Positions 5,392 through 8,106 of a DNA stretch of 8,106 nucleotides are shown here, in pieces. Positions within the stretch are counted from its first letter, which is position 1, and the number at the start of each line of letters is the position of its first letter. The position numbers and the translations under genes are program-made. A model generated the notes under the pieces. The model worked only from the letters and a program-made list of their open reading frames with translations, ran no database searches and was not told the DNA's origin. This DNA comes from an uncultured Johnsonella sp. (GTDB taxonomy: Bacteria; Bacillota; Clostridia; Lachnospirales; Lachnospiraceae), in NCBI GenBank assembly GCA_905373785.1, contig CAJPUK010000099.1, forward strand, positions 1 through 8,106, given 5' to 3'.

Positions 5392-6738
5392 ATGAGACAG
5401 TATAAGTTCAGTATGGAAAAGATATGTATAGCCGCACTTATGACATTTTGTCTTATAAGCAGCACTTGTTTTAATATTATTGCAAGAGCGGAACTTCCAA
5501 AGCCGGAGATAAGTTCTTCGGCAGGTATACTTATGGATGCAAAAAGCGGTAAGGTTTTGTATGAAAAAAACTCAAGGCAAAGATATGCCCCGGCATCCAT
5601 AACCAAGATTATGACAGCCCTGCTTGTGGCAGAAAAGGCAAATATGTCAGATATGGTAACTTATAGTGAAAGTGCTACGACTAATCTTGAATCAGGTGCA
5701 GTTACCGCAGGAGTTACTGCCGGAGATATAATAAGTGTAAATGACAGTATGTATGCACTTATGCTCAAATCTGCCAATGAGGTGGCAAACGGTTTGGCAG
5801 AACATGTAGCCGGGTCTATAAGCTCATTTGCGGCTATGATGACTGCAAGGGCTAAGGAAATCGGGGCTACCGATACTAATTTTGCAAACCCCAGCGGTTT
5901 AAATGATGATAAGCAATACACCAGTGCCTATGATATGGCTTTGATAACAAAGACGGCATTTGCAAATGAAACAGTCTTAAAGGTAAGTTCCACCAAGGCT
6001 TATACATTTCCGGCGACTAAACAAAATAAAGGTCCTGTAAGTTTTACAATAGGGCATAAGATGTTACGGGAGTCGGACTCGAGGTATTATAAAGAAGTCG
6101 TGGCAGGAAAGACCGGTTATACCAGAAAAGCCGGTAATACCCTGGTTACTTATGCAAAAAAAGACGGCAGGGAGCTGATAGTAGTTATATTGAAGAGCAA
6201 CGGTACACATTATAGTGATACCAAGGCACTTTTGGACTACGGATTCAGTCTAAGTTATGAAAATGAGACAAAGCCCGGAAATAACAATCTTGCCTCACAG
6301 GAAAGCGAGCAAAAAAATACCAAAGGTCCTGTTGAAAATGTAAATACCGAAACCAATAATGCACATTCAAAGTATGCTATAGAAGTAAGCAGAAATCCAC
6401 AGATGCTTAAAAGCACAAAAGACAAAACCGATGTCTGGAAAAAGGATAACAGGGGTTGGTGGTACGTGAAAAGAGATAATTCTTATGCTAAATCGGAATT
6501 GCTTAATATAGACTCCAAGGAGTACTGGTTTGATGGGGAAGGCTATATGGTAACAGGTTGGCTACAGGATAAGTCGGGAGATTGGTTTTATTTTGACAAT
6601 GACGGAGGTATGAGAAAATCGGCATGGCTTGAATATAAGTCGGCATGGTACTACCTGTCATCATCCGGCGTTATGCTTAAGTCTGCTAAAACTCCTGACG
6701 GATACAAAGTAAACAGTGAGGGTATATGGGTAAATTAG
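5392..6738 (+). CDS. D-alanyl-D-alanine carboxypeptidase (peptidase S11) with C-terminal wall-binding repeats
   Basis: Secreted penicillin-binding protein of the DacA/DacF type that trims the terminal D-Ala from peptidoglycan stem peptides. Counting from ATG 5392 (448 residues): a signal peptide with hydrophobic core about 10-30 and an Ala-Arg-Ala cleavage site ending at 33; the S11 domain (about 38-285) with all three active-site motifs, Ser69-x-x-Lys72, Ser127-x-Asn129 and Lys240-Thr-Gly242; a polar linker (about 290-345); then about four Trp/Tyr/Gly-rich repeats (about 348-448, e.g. GWWYVKRD, YWFDGEGYMVTGW, WFYFDNDGGM, WYYLSSSGVM) of the choline/cell-wall-binding type. The usual PBP5_C beta domain and amphipathic anchor are absent, so the repeats probably hold the enzyme to the wall. 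AAAGGA (5381-5386) lies 5 nt before ATG 5392. A TTG at 5371 with AAAGGGAG 9 nt upstream is an alternative start adding 7 residues. It overlaps the next gene by 13 nt. Confidence 0.92.
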   Translation: MRQYKFSMEKICIAALMTFCLISSTCFNIIARAELPKPEISSSAGILMDAKSGKVLYEKNSRQRYAPASITKIMTALLVAEKANMSDMVTYSESATTNLESGAVTAGVTAGDIISVNDSMYALMLKSANEVANGLAEHVAGSISSFAAMMTARAKEIGATDTNFANPSGLNDDKQYTSAYDMALITKTAFANETVLKVSSTKAYTFPATKQNKGPVSFTIGHKMLRESDSRYYKEVVAGKTGYTRKAGNTLVTYAKKDGRELIVVILKSNGTHYSDTKALLDYGFSLSYENETKPGNNNLASQESEQKNTKGPVENVNTETNNAHSKYAIEVSRNPQMLKSTKDKTDVWKKDNRGWWYVKRDNSYAKSELLNIDSKEYWFDGEGYMVTGWLQDKSGDWFYFDNDGGMRKSAWLEYKSAWYYLSSSGVMLKSAKTPDGYKVNSEGIWVN

Positions 6739-7592
6739 TTTTGATAGTTATAGTTGTTATCTTATTTATTTTACTGATTCTGTATTTTCGTTCAGAGTAT
6801 GAAAAGAATAGTTTTGTACTTGTGAAGTATCGATTCAAAAGTAAAAAAATTAAAACGGCAAAAAAAGTAATATTTATAAGTGATTTACATGACAAGCAAT
6901 TTGGAAAAGATAATGAAAAACTTATCAATGCTATAGATGAATGTAAACCGGATTTTATAGTTATAGGCGGAGATATGATGATAACAAAGGGCTTGGTAGA
7001 TTTAAAACCGGGTCTTTTATTTTGTGAAAAACTCGCAAAAAAGTATAAAGTATACTATGCTAACGGTAATCATGAGCTTAGACTAAAAGACAAAAAGTAC
7101 GACGGTCTTTATGATGAGCTTAATAAGTCCGCCAAAAAAATGGGAATATGCAGACTGGAAGATAGTTGCAAGCAGCTGGAAGATATATGTATATACGGTT
7201 TGGATATTGATAAGAAGTATTATAAAAAGCTGGATAATGCCGAATTTGATAAGGCTTACATAGAAAGTAAACTTGGTGTCGTTAATGATAAGAGTTTCAG
7301 TATATTGCTTGCACACAGTCCCTTATTCTTAAATGCTTATGCGGACTGGGGGGCAGACCTTGCCTTGTCCGGGCATTTTCATGGAGGAACTGTAAGAGTT
7401 TGGAAGGATATAGGACTTATGACACCGCAGATACATTTTTTCAGTGACATGGTACACGGTCTTAAGAAAAAAGATAATACAAATCTTATAATATCCTCAG
7501 GGCTTGGAACTCACAGTATAAATATACGGCTTAATGACAGGGCGGAACTTATACTTATAGAGTTGTTGCCTTTACATACGAATAAAGATTAA
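6726..7592 (+). CDS. Membrane-anchored calcineurin-like metallophosphoesterase
   Basis: Protein of 288 residues. Residues 4-20 form one transmembrane helix, followed by a basic stretch (34-47) and a phosphoesterase domain with all five metal-site blocks: Asp53-Leu-His55, Gly81-Gly-Asp83, Gly114-Asn-His-Glu117, His197 (LAHSP) and Gly216-His-Phe-His219. The di-metal site therefore looks intact. The closest named group is the YkuE/YaeI-like family (COG1408), some of which act on lipid or wall phosphate esters; the substrate here is unknown. Basic residues after the helix leave its orientation uncertain. The ATG overlaps the end of the carboxypeptidase gene by 13 nt, with GAGGG (6718-6722) only 3 nt upstream, which suggests coupled translation and a shared envelope role. 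Lys codons are very abundant. No terminator is evident after it, and the next promoter lies inside its 3' end. Confidence 0.88.
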   Translation: MGKLVLIVIVVILFILLILYFRSEYEKNSFVLVKYRFKSKKIKTAKKVIFISDLHDKQFGKDNEKLINAIDECKPDFIVIGGDMMITKGLVDLKPGLLFCEKLAKKYKVYYANGNHELRLKDKKYDGLYDELNKSAKKMGICRLEDSCKQLEDICIYGLDIDKKYYKKLDNAEFDKAYIESKLGVVNDKSFSILLAHSPLFLNAYADWGADLALSGHFHGGTVRVWKDIGLMTPQIHFFSDMVHGLKKKDNTNLIISSGLGTHSINIRLNDRAELILIELLPLHTNKD

Positions 7593-7599
7593 TTATAAT
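7571..7599 (+). promoter_or_regulatory. Near-consensus sigma-A promoter for scpA
   Basis: TTTACA (7571-7576) and TATAAT (7594-7599) are separated by exactly 17 bp, one mismatch from the full consensus. The -35 lies in the last codons of the phosphoesterase gene and the -10 starts two bases past its stop. The predicted start near 7606 gives a leader of about 83 nt. scpA can therefore be expressed independently of the carboxypeptidase-phosphoesterase pair. Confidence 0.75.
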
Positions 7600-7641
7600 G
7601 TAGGAGTATTATAAAGGTAGTGTTATACGTCCGGTTATCTG

Positions 7642-7667
7642 AACTTTAATAAATTATTAGCCAAGTT
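7642..7667 (+). other. Hairpin in the scpA leader
   Basis: AACTT (7642-7646) and TAATAA (7647-7652) pair with TTATTA (7654-7659) and AAGTT (7663-7667), leaving a GCC bulge on the 3' side and a tiny AT loop. No T run follows, so it is not an ordinary terminator. It could affect mRNA stability or translation; it may also have no function. Confidence 0.3.
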
Positions 7668-7688
7668 GCTATCCGAATTAGAGGAAGT

Positions 7689-8106
7689 ATGGAATTATTA
7701 TATAAACTTGAAAATTTTGAGGGTCCCTTGGATCTTTTGCTTCATTTAATAGAAAAGGACAAAATCAATATTTATGATATACCTATAGTCCACATTACAA
7801 AGCAATATTTGGATTTTGTTAAGGCTATGGGAGAAGATGCGGAGCTTATGTCGGAATTTTTGGTAATGGCAGCTACACTTTTAGATATAAAGGCAAGGAT
7901 GCTTTTACCGAAAGTCAAGGACGAGGAGTCGGGAGAAGAAGTAGACCCCAGAGCCGAGCTTGTAGAAAGACTTATAGAATATAAAAAATGTAAACTTATG
8001 GCAAGAGAACTTGCCGATATGGAATTTGACGGAGAAAGGCATTTGTACAAAGAGCCTAATATACCCAAAGAAGTGCATAATTACAAGCAACCCTACAATC
8101 TTGACG
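7689..8106 (+). CDS. scpA: Segregation and condensation protein A (ScpA), N-terminal part
   Basis: The first 139 codons of a gene cut by the window end, with no stop in frame. ScpA is the kleisin that bridges the SMC heads with ScpB in the bacterial condensin complex at the nucleoid. The kleisin N-terminus is clear: FEGPLDLLLHLIEKDKINIYDIPI (10-33), then the conserved helix FLVMAATLLDIKARMLLP (57-74) and the DPRAELVERLIEYK block (86-99). About 110 residues, including the C-terminal winged helix, should lie beyond the window. ATG 7689 follows GAGG (7681-7684) with a rather short 4-nt spacing. It is read from the promoter at 7571-7599. scpB would be expected next. Confidence 0.95.
   Translation, partial: MELLYKLENFEGPLDLLLHLIEKDKINIYDIPIVHITKQYLDFVKAMGEDAELMSEFLVMAATLLDIKARMLLPKVKDEESGEEVDPRAELVERLIEYKKCKLMARELADMEFDGERHLYKEPNIPKEVHNYKQPYNLD

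Noticed and set aside
7772..8090. Minus-strand frames opposite scpA
   Set aside because: The plus strand matches the ScpA N-terminus block by block, so these are antisense shadows.

Overview
The window is an 8.1 kb, fully plus-strand piece of a low-GC Firmicutes chromosome. Arg is written mostly AGA/AGG and Ile often ATA. HemW and LepA have a clostridial look, and the D,D-carboxypeptidase carries C-terminal Trp/Tyr/Gly-rich wall-binding repeats. Together these suggest Clostridia, most likely Lachnospiraceae. The genus cannot be fixed from the sequence; an oral Lachnospiraceae of the Lachnoanaerobaculum type would fit, but that is inference.

Layout. (1) 1-143: intergenic DNA with a good sigma-A promoter whose -35 lies on a perfect 14-bp palindrome. 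(2) 144-4137: a tightly packed unit lepA (elongation factor 4) - hemW (radical SAM heme chaperone) - Eis-like GNAT acetyltransferase. The gaps are 17 bp and a 4-bp ATGA overlap, and a short hairpin terminator follows. (3) 4138-4480: a 343-bp AT-rich regulatory region with a tandem 11-bp CTGTCA direct repeat, an AT-rich hairpin, and a promoter candidate whose start point falls in a 15-bp dyad. (4) 4481-5131: an unrecognised small lipoprotein, closed by a strong terminator. (5) 5211-5391: an unusually G-rich, structured leader with long-range complementarity and a possible 37-codon ORF. (6) 5392-7592: a secreted D-alanyl-D-alanine carboxypeptidase with wall-binding repeats, overlapping by 13 nt a membrane-anchored calcineurin-like phosphoesterase. 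(7) 7571-8106: a near-consensus promoter inside the end of the phosphoesterase gene, a hairpin-bearing leader, and the first 139 codons of scpA, cut by the window edge.

Functionally the window joins translation quality control (LepA), heme insertion (HemW), envelope work (lipoprotein, carboxypeptidase, anchored phosphoesterase) and chromosome segregation (ScpA). The coding content is mostly ordinary core genome. The less explained parts are the two regulatory/leader regions flanking the lipoprotein and the lipoprotein itself. I see no mobile element, CRISPR array, tRNA or rRNA, and no convincing new multi-gene system.
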